Source: Aestuariimicrobium sp. p3-SID1156
GTDB taxonomy: Bacteria > Actinomycetota > Actinomycetes > Propionibacteriales > Propionibacteriaceae
Direction: 5' to 3'
NCBI RefSeq assembly: GCF_025144225.1
Contig: NZ_JALXXB010000002.1
Span: 310,001 to 374,000 of the forward strand
Length of the DNA: 64,000 nucleotides
Shown here: piece by piece, positions 8,303 through 16,280 of the stretch
How the letters are laid out: each line of letters begins with the position of its first letter
Position numbering within the stretch: the stretch's first letter is position 1
The notes under the pieces: model-generated
Seen by the model: only the letters and a program-made list of their open reading frames with translations
What the model was told of the DNA's origin: nothing
Databases searched by the model: none
Program-made: the position numbers and the translations under genes

Positions 8303-9589
8303 CTACTTGACCAGTTGCGGCATGTCCTCGGTGACCCGACCACGCACCAGACGCAGCCAGGGGGCTCGCTTGTGGGGGTCGAAGCGCACGCTCAGTTGAT
8401 CGTGGCGCATCACCCAACCGGTCACCAGGAAGAAGGTGATCGCGACAGGGATCGAGGGCGCCAGCACCGTCCACCGCGGTCCGGCGACGTCACCCAGCCA
8501 CCCCACGATCGGCGAGACGATGGGCGTCCCACCGAGAAGGACCGCACCCCAGACGCTCATCACGCGTCCTCGCATCTCGGGGCTCACCGAGGTCTGGACC
8601 AGGGCGTTCGCCGTGATCAGGGTGGTGACGGCGAAGTACCCGATCGGGACCAGCATGACCGCAAACAGCCAGTAGCTGGGGCTCGCGGCGGACAGGATCA
8701 TCAGCACACTGAAGCCCAGCATGGCGCCCAGCACGTAGCGGATCCGGGGCGTCCGGCGGGCGGTTCTGAGGGCTGCGGTGAGCGCACCGATGCCCATCCA
8801 GGAACCAAGCATCCCGTACTCACCGGCTCCCTTGCCGAAGGCCTCGGTCGCCATCACCGCATTGGAGATGGCGAAGTTGAAGCCGAAGGAGCCCATGATC
8901 AACGCGATGACCAGCAGGACCACCAGGTCCGAGCGGCGACGGATGTAGCGGATCCCCTGCACCACGCCTCCCTGGCCACGCTTGGCGCGGGCCACGTTCA
9001 TCTGCTTCGTGTCCAGCGACAACAGGCAGACGATGAGGGCGATGAAAGTGACCACATTGACCGCCAGTACCGGACCGGTGTCGATCGCGGCGATGAGGAA
9101 TCCGGCGACTCCGGGGCCCACCAGCCTGGCCATGTTGAACGAGGCCGAGTTCAGGCTGATGGCATTCGACAGCAACTCAGGGGGAACGAGTTCGGCGACC
9201 ATCGACTGGCGGGCTGGGCCGTCGAAGGCGCTGGCGATGCCATCGAGCAACGCGAGGGCATAGACCTGCCACAGCTGCACATGCCCGGTCAGCACCAGCG
9301 TCGCCAGGGTCAGCGCCGAGGTCGCCAGCACGATTTGGGACCAGTTCATGATCGCCCGCTTGCTGAAGCGGTCGGCCACCGCACCGGCGGCAGGGGCGAG
9401 CAGCAGCGCGGGCAGGAAGTTGAGGCTGGTCACCCAGCCCAGCGCCCGGGCATTGCCATGGGTCAGGTCCACCAGCACCAGCCAGCTGGCGGCGGTGCGG
9501 GCCATCCACTGGCCGATGTTGGAGGCGGTGACGCCGATGAAGTAGGTGCGGTAGTTGGGGACGGAGAGACTGGCGAAGGTGGAGCTCAT
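8303..9589 (-). CDS. MFS transporter (enterobactin-exporter-like / DUF894 type)
   Basis: 428 residues with about 12 hydrophobic helices. The N-terminus FASLSVPNYRTYFIGVTASN and the first loop WMARTAASWLVLVDLT match the MFS group that includes EntS-like and related drug or siderophore exporters; the inter-helix loop after helix 2 contains GAVADRFSKR, the MFS motif A region. Its ATG overlaps the stop of the upstream marR gene by 4 bp (ATGA), so it is translated as the second gene of a marR-MFS operon and is likely controlled by that repressor. Substrate unknown. Confidence 0.85.
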   Translation of the reverse strand: MSSTFASLSVPNYRTYFIGVTASNIGQWMARTAASWLVLVDLTHGNARALGWVTSLNFLPALLLAPAAGAVADRFSKRAIMNWSQIVLATSALTLATLVLTGHVQLWQVYALALLDGIASAFDGPARQSMVAELVPPELLSNAISLNSASFNMARLVGPGVAGFLIAAIDTGPVLAVNVVTFIALIVCLLSLDTKQMNVARAKRGQGGVVQGIRYIRRRSDLVVLLVIALIMGSFGFNFAISNAVMATEAFGKGAGEYGMLGSWMGIGALTAALRTARRTPRIRYVLGAMLGFSVLMILSAASPSYWLFAVMLVPIGYFAVTTLITANALVQTSVSPEMRGRVMSVWGAVLLGGTPIVSPIVGWLGDVAGPRWTVLAPSIPVAITFFLVTGWVMRHDQLSVRFDPHKRAPWLRLVRGRVTEDMPQLVK

Positions 9590-10041
9590 TCGTGGACCAG
9601 ACGGTTCATCAGGACGGTCGCCTCGACCAGGAGGGCGCGTTCCTCATCACTGAATTCGCGAAGCCGTTCAGTCATCCAGTTGTCACGAGTGGTGCGGATC
9701 TCCTCCAGCACGTCGAATCCCTTGTCGGTGAGAGTCAGGATCTGTTTGCGGCGATCGGTCGTCGAGATCTCGCGGGTCAGCATCCCGGCTTCCTCGAGCT
9801 CCCCGATCGTGCGCGACATGCTGGGCGCGCTGACCAGTTCGGCCTGGGCGAGTTCGGACGCGGTGCGCGGCTGCGCGGCGAGCTTGGCCATCACGGTCAC
9901 GAAGTGCGGGGGAACTTCGGAGGCCTCGTGGCGCACCTTGCGGGAGATGCGCATGCAGGCGGCACGCAGGTCGTGGCCGAGGTTCTCGATCGAGGGCGGC
10001 TGGTCGGGGACGTCACGGATGATGATGGCGCGGCGGGTCAC
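9586..10041 (-). CDS. MarR-family transcriptional regulator
   Basis: 151 residues with a winged helix: the recognition region TASELAQAELVSAPSMSRTIGELEEAGML (described here by its ends TASELAQ and EEAGML, residues ~62-90) is followed by the wing TTDRRKQILTLTDKG typical of MarR. Start is a GTG at 10041 with CAGGAG 5-6 nt upstream. It overlaps the downstream MFS gene, the common layout of a MarR repressor with the exporter it controls; the ligand would be an exported small molecule (inference). An imperfect TTAAC-N3-GCTAA dyad lies upstream at 10072-10084. Confidence 0.88.
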   Translation of the reverse strand: MTRRAIIIRDVPDQPPSIENLGHDLRAACMRISRKVRHEASEVPPHFVTVMAKLAAQPRTASELAQAELVSAPSMSRTIGELEEAGMLTREISTTDRRKQILTLTDKGFDVLEEIRTTRDNWMTERLREFSDEERALLVEATVLMNRLVHE

Positions 10042-10071
10042 GAGACTCCTGGATCGAGGCAGGGTGAGAGG

Positions 10072-10084
10072 TTAACGCGGCTAA
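10072..10084. promoter_or_regulatory. Candidate MarR operator
   Basis: TTAAC-GCG-GCTAA, a dyad with one mismatch, lies 31 bp upstream of the marR start. A possible -10 (TATGCT, minus strand, 10089-10084) touches it. MarR sites often have TTAGC/GCTAA-like arms; assignment is tentative. Confidence 0.3.
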
Positions 10085-10094
10085 GCATATCGGC

Positions 10095-10991
10095 TCAGCC
10101 CACGGCGTTGACCGCTTGCCCCACCAGCAGGCCCAGGCCCATCACCAACTCGGCCCTGCCAGTGGACGCCAGGGCCGCGATCAGGTCGCGTCCCCTCGCC
10201 CCCGAGGTCACCACGCGCACCGCGGCGACCACCATCGGCACCATGGCCAGCCCGGACAACAGCCACCAGCTGGTGAGCCCGGCCACCAGTGGCACCGAGA
10301 CCAGGGCGATGACCATGAGCAGCACGAACCAGGTCCGCGTCCCTCGATCACCCAGACGGGTGGCCAGGGTGTGTTTTCCCGACTCGCGGTCGGAGGGGAT
10401 GTCGCGCAGGTTGTTGACCACCAGCAGGGCGCTGGCGACGGCCCCAATGCCCACGGCCGCAACCCCGGCAGCCCCGCTGGGTGCACCGGACAGGATGAAG
10501 TGGGTGCCCAGCACCGCCACCAGGCCGAAGAAGACGAAGACGAACAGCTCCCCCAGGCCGGCGTAGCCATAGGGTCGGGAACCGCCGGTGTAGTACCAGC
10601 CGGCCAGGATGCAGGCCACACCGACCGCGATCATCCACCAGTGCCCGGTCATCACCACGATGACCAGACCGGCCAGCGCGGCAAGACCGAAGCAGGCGAA
10701 GGCTGCGAGCTTCACGCTTCGGGGATCGGCCGCCTTCGACCCGACCAGTCGCATCGGCCCGACGCGATCGTCGTCGGTGCCGCGGATCCCGTCGGAATAG
10801 TCATTGGCGTAGTTCACGCCCACCTGGAGTGCGAGCGCGACGATCGCGGCGAGCAGGGCAAGGACGATGTGCCGAACTGACAGGCTGCCCACGGCGTGCC
10901 AGGCGGTGGCGGTACCCGCCATCACGGGGGCGGCAGCGGCCGGCAATGTGCGCGGGCGCGCCCCTTCGATCCACTCCGACAGCGTGGCCAC
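10095..10991 (-). CDS. menA: MenA: 1,4-dihydroxy-2-naphthoate polyprenyltransferase
   Basis: 298 residues with about 8-9 membrane helices (UbiA superfamily). It attaches the polyprenyl tail to dihydroxynaphthoate, giving demethylmenaquinone, in the cytoplasmic membrane. The first Asp-rich prenyl-diphosphate motif is NYANDYSDGIRGTDDDR near residue 65, the second region NNLRDIPSDRESGKHT near residue 190. GTG start at 10991 with AGGAGGATC just upstream. It follows menE by 15 nt, so menE-menA form an operon. The polyprenyl diphosphate donor could come from the synthase at 40081-41052. Confidence 0.93.
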   Translation of the reverse strand: MATLSEWIEGARPRTLPAAAAPVMAGTATAWHAVGSLSVRHIVLALLAAIVALALQVGVNYANDYSDGIRGTDDDRVGPMRLVGSKAADPRSVKLAAFACFGLAALAGLVIVVMTGHWWMIAVGVACILAGWYYTGGSRPYGYAGLGELFVFVFFGLVAVLGTHFILSGAPSGAAGVAAVGIGAVASALLVVNNLRDIPSDRESGKHTLATRLGDRGTRTWFVLLMVIALVSVPLVAGLTSWWLLSGLAMVPMVVAAVRVVTSGARGRDLIAALASTGRAELVMGLGLLVGQAVNAVG

Positions 10992-11006
10992 GATCCTCCT
11001 CGGGGC

Positions 11007-12098
11007 TCAGTCCTGCGCCAGCTGCGCGATGGCCCGCCGATCGATCTTGCCAGACTCGGTTCGGGGCAGGCGAACCATGCCGATCACCTGCCGGGGCAAG
11101 GCCGGACGCCCCAAGCCAGCAGCGGCGAGGGTTTCGCGCCAGGGCAGCGGGTCGAGTGCCTCGTCGCGGCCGGTCTCGAGGGCCAGTACGACGCGGGTGC
11201 CCCATTCCTCATCCGGGACGCCCACGACGGCGGCTGGGTGGTCGAGTTCTTCGCTGGTGACCCGCTGGACCTCGGCCAGGTCCACGTTCACCCCGCCGCT
11301 GATGACCACGTCGTCGACCCGCCCCAGGATGTGCAGCCTGCCCTCATGCCACTGGCCACGATCCCGGGTGAGGAGGTGGCCCTGCTGCAGGGACTCGGCG
11401 GTCTGCTCCGGGTCCAGCCGGTAGCCGCTGAACAGGGTGGGGCCCCCGATCCGCACCCGACCGGTGATGGGCTCGAGGTCAACGTCGACCCCGTCCAGAG
11501 GAATGCCGTCATAGACGCATCCCCCGCAGGTCTCGCTCATGCCATAGGTGGTGACGACGGTGAGACCCCTCTCACGGGCGCGTTCGAGCAGGTGGCGGCC
11601 AGCCGGCGCCCCACCCAGCAGCACGGCGTCGAAGCCGGCCAGGCGCTCAGTCAGGTCCGGGTCCTCCAGCACCCGGTGGAGCTGGGTCGGCACCAGCGAG
11701 ACAGCCCGGGGTTCCACCAGCCCCGCCGGGGGCAGGTCATGCAGGTCGGAGGAGACCGACACCGGCTCGGTACCGGCCTCGAAGGCCCGCGCCAGCGTCA
11801 TCAACCCCGCCACATAGTGCAGCGGCAGGGGCGAATACCAGCGCATCGGCGCCCCCAGACGCTCCCGGGTGGCGCGGGCGGAGGCCAGCAGCGAACTCGC
11901 CGGCAACATCACGCCCTTGGGCGTCCCGGTGGAGCCGGAGGTGAGCACCACGATCGCGGCGTCGGCCTCGAGCGCGACCCCGGGGCGCATGGCGTTGGCG
12001 TCCTCGATCCGCTGCACCGGCATGAGTGCGTATTCCCCGGCCAGGGCGCCGGGAAGCAGCGTCCAGAGCTCATCGGGGCGACAGGGACGAAGCAGCAC
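11007..12098 (-). CDS. menE: MenE: o-succinylbenzoate-CoA ligase
   Basis: 363 residues, shorter than the ~450-480 of many MenE proteins, as is common in actinobacteria. ANL-superfamily ligase activating o-succinylbenzoate via an AMP intermediate. The P-loop-like AMP motif is VVLTSGSTGTPKGVML near residue 50; later motifs are TTYGMSETCGG near 195, the hinge region LGRVDDVVISGGVNV near 258, and the adenylation lysine in PRTESGKIDRRAI near 350. The missing N-terminal portion is the variable subdomain. The GTG at 12098 is preceded by a -10 box and 6 nt, indicating a leaderless transcript covering menE-menA. Confidence 0.92.
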   Translation of the reverse strand: MLLRPCRPDELWTLLPGALAGEYALMPVQRIEDANAMRPGVALEADAAIVVLTSGSTGTPKGVMLPASSLLASARATRERLGAPMRWYSPLPLHYVAGLMTLARAFEAGTEPVSVSSDLHDLPPAGLVEPRAVSLVPTQLHRVLEDPDLTERLAGFDAVLLGGAPAGRHLLERARERGLTVVTTYGMSETCGGCVYDGIPLDGVDVDLEPITGRVRIGGPTLFSGYRLDPEQTAESLQQGHLLTRDRGQWHEGRLHILGRVDDVVISGGVNVDLAEVQRVTSEELDHPAAVVGVPDEEWGTRVVLALETGRDEALDPLPWRETLAAAGLGRPALPRQVIGMVRLPRTESGKIDRRAIAQLAQD

Positions 12099-12104
12099 CC
12101 GTCC

Positions 12105-12110
12105 ACCGTA
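12105..12110 (-). promoter_or_regulatory. -10 box of leaderless promoter (menE-menA)
   Basis: TACGGT on the minus strand, 6 nt before the menE GTG at 12098. It is divergent from the box at 12152-12157. Confidence 0.45.
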
Positions 12111-12151
12111 CTGCGGCCAACCGCGACCTGATGCTGGCGCGGGCGGGCAAG

Positions 12152-12157
12152 TACGCT
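12152..12157 (+). promoter_or_regulatory. -10 box of leaderless promoter (S41-like gene, menC, menD)
   Basis: TACGCT, 6 nt before the ATG at 12164. Supports that ATG over the GTG immediately after it. Confidence 0.45.
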
Positions 12158-12163
12158 GGGAGC

Positions 12164-13564
12164 ATGGTGAGTCGACAGACGAGGTGGGCGGTGGGGGCTG
12201 CCGTCGTGGCTGGGGGAGCCGCGGTGCTGGCCAGTGGCGTGGACCAGGGGTCGATGCTGCGCACGTTGGTGCCGCTACGACGCCCGCGTCGAGGGCTCGA
12301 GGGGTACGAGGGTGACCTCGAGTTCCTGCGCCAAGCCGTGCGGCGGCATGAGTTCGGCATCACACCCGACCAGCTGGAGGGCTTCAACTCCGTGCTGGAG
12401 ACCCGCCGTGCCAACAGCCTCGATGAGCTGGTGCTCACCTCGATGGCCGCGCTGGCGGTCTTCGACAATGCCGCGACCACCGTGCTCGTCACTCAGGCCC
12501 ACCGCCTGCCGGTCCGGTTCGGGTGGATGAGGGACTCCCTGGTGGTCGTCAAGGCTGCCCCGGAGTACGCCGAACTGGCCGGCCAGCGGGTCACGCTCGT
12601 CGGCGGCGCCGAACCCTCGGTGACCTGGCCGCTGTTCGCGCCCTTCGTCGGCGGCGGCACCCCGGCCTGGTTGCGCAACCGGTCGGCCTGGTTCTTCTCC
12701 GTGCCCGAGGCACTCAGGCAGGTGGGTGTGGGCGTCCACGAGGGTGTGGTGCGTCTTGACCTGGAAGCGGAGGACGGCACCGAATCGGTGGTGTCCCTGC
12801 GCGCCGAGGACCAGCCGATGCCCGGCGGCCCGATGGCCGATTTCCGTGATCGTTTCCCCGGCGACGAGGGTCTGGGCACCCGGGGCTGGGTGACCGCACT
12901 GCGTGACCCGGGTGAGTCGGCTGACTCACCGGACCGCGAGGGGCCCCTGTACCTGCAGCACTGGGACCGGCTCCTGTTCACCCGCGATGTGGACCTGCCC
13001 ACGGGCGGGCAGGCGTTGTACGTGCGAATCCTGGGGACCCCTGATGGTGCCGACCCCAGCAGTGAGGACATCGACGACACGATCGCCCGCGTGGAGACCG
13101 GTGATCATGGTCGGTTCATCGTCGACATGCGTTACGCCTGTGGCGGGGACTACCGCGTCACCCTCCCGCTGGTGAAGACGATTGCCCGCCAGGCCCGCGA
13201 GCGCCACCTGCCGATCCGGCTCCTGGTCGGCCCCAACCTGCTGGGTGGCGGCCTGATCAGCGCCTCGCAGTTCCTGGCCCACGCCCCGGAACGCACCATC
13301 GTGATCGGCAACGACCTGGGTGACCGGTTGCGCAATCGCTCCCAGGGACGCACTGTGACCCTGCCCCATAGCGGCATGCTCGTGCAGCTCTGCCACGACT
13401 GGCACGACGTCTCCACCGACGCGATGCCCTGGAGTGATGTCTGGGCACCGGACAAGTTCCTGTTGATGGGGGTTGGCGACTTCCGTCCCGACAAGGACGT
13501 CCAGAACGGCTGGCGGGACTACCTGCACGGCGTCGACCGGTTGCTCGAGGCGGCTCTGGCGTGA
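12164..13564 (+). CDS. S41-peptidase-like protein with N-terminal membrane anchor, in men operon
   Basis: 466 residues. Residues ~7-27 are hydrophobic and preceded by Arg, giving a signal anchor or signal peptide. The C-terminal half resembles the tail-specific protease (S41) core: FIVDMRYACGGDYRVTLP stands where S41 enzymes have the Asp-x-Arg-x-Asn-Gly-Gly strand, and GLISASQFLAH stands where the catalytic Ser motif SASE occurs, followed by a strand RTIVIGNDLGD. The Asn-Gly-Gly and Glu positions are changed, so activity is doubtful. No PDZ domain is evident. Its stop overlaps the menC start (GTGA), so it is co-translated with menC and menD. Function unknown; the fold assignment rests on motif pattern only. 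Confidence 0.65.
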   Translation: MVSRQTRWAVGAAVVAGGAAVLASGVDQGSMLRTLVPLRRPRRGLEGYEGDLEFLRQAVRRHEFGITPDQLEGFNSVLETRRANSLDELVLTSMAALAVFDNAATTVLVTQAHRLPVRFGWMRDSLVVVKAAPEYAELAGQRVTLVGGAEPSVTWPLFAPFVGGGTPAWLRNRSAWFFSVPEALRQVGVGVHEGVVRLDLEAEDGTESVVSLRAEDQPMPGGPMADFRDRFPGDEGLGTRGWVTALRDPGESADSPDREGPLYLQHWDRLLFTRDVDLPTGGQALYVRILGTPDGADPSSEDIDDTIARVETGDHGRFIVDMRYACGGDYRVTLPLVKTIARQARERHLPIRLLVGPNLLGGGLISASQFLAHAPERTIVIGNDLGDRLRNRSQGRTVTLPHSGMLVQLCHDWHDVSTDAMPWSDVWAPDKFLLMGVGDFRPDKDVQNGWRDYLHGVDRLLEAALA

Positions 13565-14550
13565 GGCCGGGCCCCCTGCGCGAACGCGGCGTGGAGTGGG
13601 TGGAGGACTGGCGGGTCTTCGACCTGCCGATGCGCACCCGCTTCCGGGGCATCACCCGTCGTCGCGGCATGCTCCTGCGCGGACCTGCGGGCTGGGCGGA
13701 GTGGAGCCCCTTCGAGGAGTACGACCCTGCGGAGGCGGCGCAGTGGTGGAGGGCCTGTGTCGAGACGGCGACTCTTGGGCACCCCGTCAGTGTGCGGGGC
13801 GAGGTGCCGGTGAACGTCACCATCCCCGCCGAGGACCCCGGAAGCGCCCATGCCCGCGTCCTGGCTTCGGAGTGCCGGACCGCCAAGGTCAAGGTGGCCG
13901 AGAAGGGTCAGGCAGCGGGGGAGGACGTGGCGCGCGTGGAGGCGGTGCGCGATGCCCTCGGAGGCAATGGCAAGCTGCGGGTGGATGCGAACGGCGGTTG
14001 GTCGGTCGGCCAGGCATTGGCCATGATCAAGGACCTGCGGGCGTTCGACCTGGAGTACGTGGAGCAGCCCTGCGCCACCGTCGAGGAATTGGCGGCACTG
14101 CGACGGGAGCTGGCGCGCCGTGGTTGGGATGTGCCCCTTGCGGCGGATGAGTCGATTCGTCGCTCTGGTGACCCGGAGCGGGTGGTGGCGATGGGGGCGG
14201 CGGATGTGGCGGTGATCAAGCTGCAGCCCCTGGGCGGCGCAAGAGCCTGTCTGGAGCTTGTCGAGCGGCTGGGGCTGCCGGTGGTGATCTCGTCCGCGCT
14301 GGAGAGTTCAGTGGGGCTGGATGCTGGAGTGCGCCTTGCGGCGGCACTTCCTGAGCTGGACCAGGCGTGCGGGCTCAACACGGCAGCACTGCTGACCCGT
14401 GATGTGGTCGAGAAGCCCCTGGTGGCCGAGGGCGGCGTGATCACGGTGCGGGAGGTCACCCCCGACCTGGACCTGCTGGATCCCGTGGCCGCGGAGGTGG
14501 AGCAGTGGTGGCTGGATCGCCTGGAACAGGTCCTGGCGGTGACCCGATGA
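13561..14550 (+). CDS. menC: MenC: o-succinylbenzoate synthase
   Basis: 329 residues of the enolase superfamily. It dehydrates SHCHC to o-succinylbenzoate. Catalytic Lys residues are in TAKVKVAEK near residue 108, metal ligands in LRVDANGGW near 141, EYVEQP near 167 and LAADES near 195, and the second base Lys in VAVIKLQPLGG near 220. GTG start at 13561 overlaps the stop of the S41-like gene; its own stop overlaps the menD ATG (ATGA). The tight coupling places menC and menD in one transcript from the promoter near 12152. Confidence 0.93.
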   Translation: MRPGPLRERGVEWVEDWRVFDLPMRTRFRGITRRRGMLLRGPAGWAEWSPFEEYDPAEAAQWWRACVETATLGHPVSVRGEVPVNVTIPAEDPGSAHARVLASECRTAKVKVAEKGQAAGEDVARVEAVRDALGGNGKLRVDANGGWSVGQALAMIKDLRAFDLEYVEQPCATVEELAALRRELARRGWDVPLAADESIRRSGDPERVVAMGAADVAVIKLQPLGGARACLELVERLGLPVVISSALESSVGLDAGVRLAAALPELDQACGLNTAALLTRDVVEKPLVAEGGVITVREVTPDLDLLDPVAAEVEQWWLDRLEQVLAVTR

Positions 14551-16280
14551 GCGTCCTGTCGGTGGGTGCTCCCGGCTCCGGCTCGGTGGGGCTCGCCCGC
14601 ACCATCGTGGCGACCATGATCAGCCAGGGCATCGAGTGGGTCGTGCTGGCCCCCGGCTCTCGCAATGCCCCCCTGGCCCTGGCGTTGGCCGCTGCTGAGG
14701 GACAGGGCCTGCTGACGATCCACGTCCGGGTGGATGAGCGCAGTGCCGGGTTCGTCGCGCTCGGCCTGGCGCGGGCGTCCGAGAAGCCGGTGGCGGTGGT
14801 GACCACCTCGGGGACGGCGGTGGGTAACCTGCTGCCGGCCGTGATGGAGGCTCGCCACGCCGGGGTGCCGCTGCTGGTGCTGAGCGCGGACCGACCAGCA
14901 TCCATGATCAACTCTGGCGCCTCGCAGACCACGAACCAGCTCGGCACCCTGGCCGGGCATGTGCTCGACGTGGCGCGGGTGAGTTCCGAGTCGGGAGGGC
15001 ACGCCGACTGGCGCCACCAGGTGCGTCGCTCGTTGGCGCTGGCTGCCGGCGTCCGGACGAGGCAGCCCGGACCCGTGCAGCTCAATGTGGAACTCGCCAT
15101 GCCGCTGGTCGGCTCGGAACTGAACGAGCCGCTGGAGCTGGAGGAGGGGCAGCAGCTGGTCGCCCCCGCCGACCGCTGGGGCGCGCATGCGATCAGCCCC
15201 GGCCCGCGGACCGTGGTGCTCGCCGGGGACTGTCCCCCCGGGGTGGGCGCCCGAGCGGTGGCCTTCGCCGAGGCGAACAACCTGCCCCTGCTGGCTGAGC
15301 CCTCGAGCAATGCCCGACAGGGGGCCACTGCGATCGCCACCTATCGGCTGCTGCTCGCGGACCTGGGGTCCCAGGTGGAGCGGGTGGTGGTTTTCGGTCA
15401 TCCCACGCTGTCTCGCCCCGTGACCCAACTGCTGGCCCGCGAGGACATCGAATTGATCATGGTCGCCGAGGATGCCGAATGGATCGACCCCGGGCATCGG
15501 GCGGCGGTGGTCTGCGATGACATCGAGATGGACGCTCCGGCGTCCGAGGAGTGGCTGGGGCGCTGGCTGGAGGCTGATGCCCAGCGTCTCGCCCAGCTCG
15601 ACACGGCGTCGAGCTCCGTAGCTGCCTCACCGGATGTCGGCGAAGGACTCGACCCGCGCGCGGTGCACCACGTGCTCTGGTCTGCCCTGGACGCCGAGGA
15701 CGTCGTGATGCTCGGGTCCTCCAACCCAGTCCGTGACGCCGACCTCCTCCCAGTCCACGACCATCCGCCGGTCGTGTTCGCCAATCGCGGGTTGGCTGGC
15801 ATCGATGGCACGATCAGCTCGGCCATCGGCCTCGCCCTCAGCCTGGCGCGACCTGTCACCACGATCGTGGGGGACCTCACCTTCATCCACGACCTGTCAG
15901 CGCTGGTCTTCGGAGAGCTCGAGAGGGTACCCGACCTGCGCGTGGTGGTGCTGGATGATCGGGGCGGCTCCATCTTCCAGGGACTCGAGCAGGGTGCCGA
16001 GACCTATGCCGAACACTTCGAACGGGTCTTCGGGACGCCCCAACGGGTTCATCTGGCGGCGGCGGCCCGCGGGATCGGCGTCGAGACCTCCGAGTGCGTC
16101 AGCCTGGACGACCTCGCCAGGGCGCTGGCCCGTCCGATCAGTGGACTGGAGGTCATCGTCGTGGGCGTCGATCGGTCTCGGCGCCCCCGGCCCGACGCTT
16201 CTCCCCGGCCTGACGCTTCTCTCCGGCCTGACGCTTCTCTCCGGCCCGAGGCTTCTCCCCGGCCTGGTACTCAGCCCTGA
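14547..16280 (+). CDS. menD: MenD: SEPHCHC synthase (ThDP-dependent)
   Basis: 577 residues; condenses isochorismate with 2-oxoglutarate, using thiamine diphosphate, at the first committed menaquinone step. N-terminal PYR domain: VVLAPGSRNAPLALAL near residue 32 and HVRVDERSAGFVALGLARA near 60 with the ThDP-activating Glu. C-terminal PP domain: TTIVGDLTFIHDLSAL near 440 (the ThDP-Mg motif region) and VVLDDRGGSIFQGLEQG near 468. The ATG at 14547 overlaps menC. The last ~28 residues are a Pro/Asp/Ala/Ser repeat tail encoded by an 18-bp minisatellite and overlap, antisense, the 3' end of the gene on the other strand. Confidence 0.93.
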   Translation: MSVLSVGAPGSGSVGLARTIVATMISQGIEWVVLAPGSRNAPLALALAAAEGQGLLTIHVRVDERSAGFVALGLARASEKPVAVVTTSGTAVGNLLPAVMEARHAGVPLLVLSADRPASMINSGASQTTNQLGTLAGHVLDVARVSSESGGHADWRHQVRRSLALAAGVRTRQPGPVQLNVELAMPLVGSELNEPLELEEGQQLVAPADRWGAHAISPGPRTVVLAGDCPPGVGARAVAFAEANNLPLLAEPSSNARQGATAIATYRLLLADLGSQVERVVVFGHPTLSRPVTQLLAREDIELIMVAEDAEWIDPGHRAAVVCDDIEMDAPASEEWLGRWLEADAQRLAQLDTASSSVAASPDVGEGLDPRAVHHVLWSALDAEDVVMLGSSNPVRDADLLPVHDHPPVVFANRGLAGIDGTISSAIGLALSLARPVTTIVGDLTFIHDLSALVFGELERVPDLRVVVLDDRGGSIFQGLEQGAETYAEHFERVFGTPQRVHLAAAARGIGVETSECVSLDDLARALARPISGLEVIVVGVDRSRRPRPDASPRPDASLRPDASLRPEASPRPGTQP

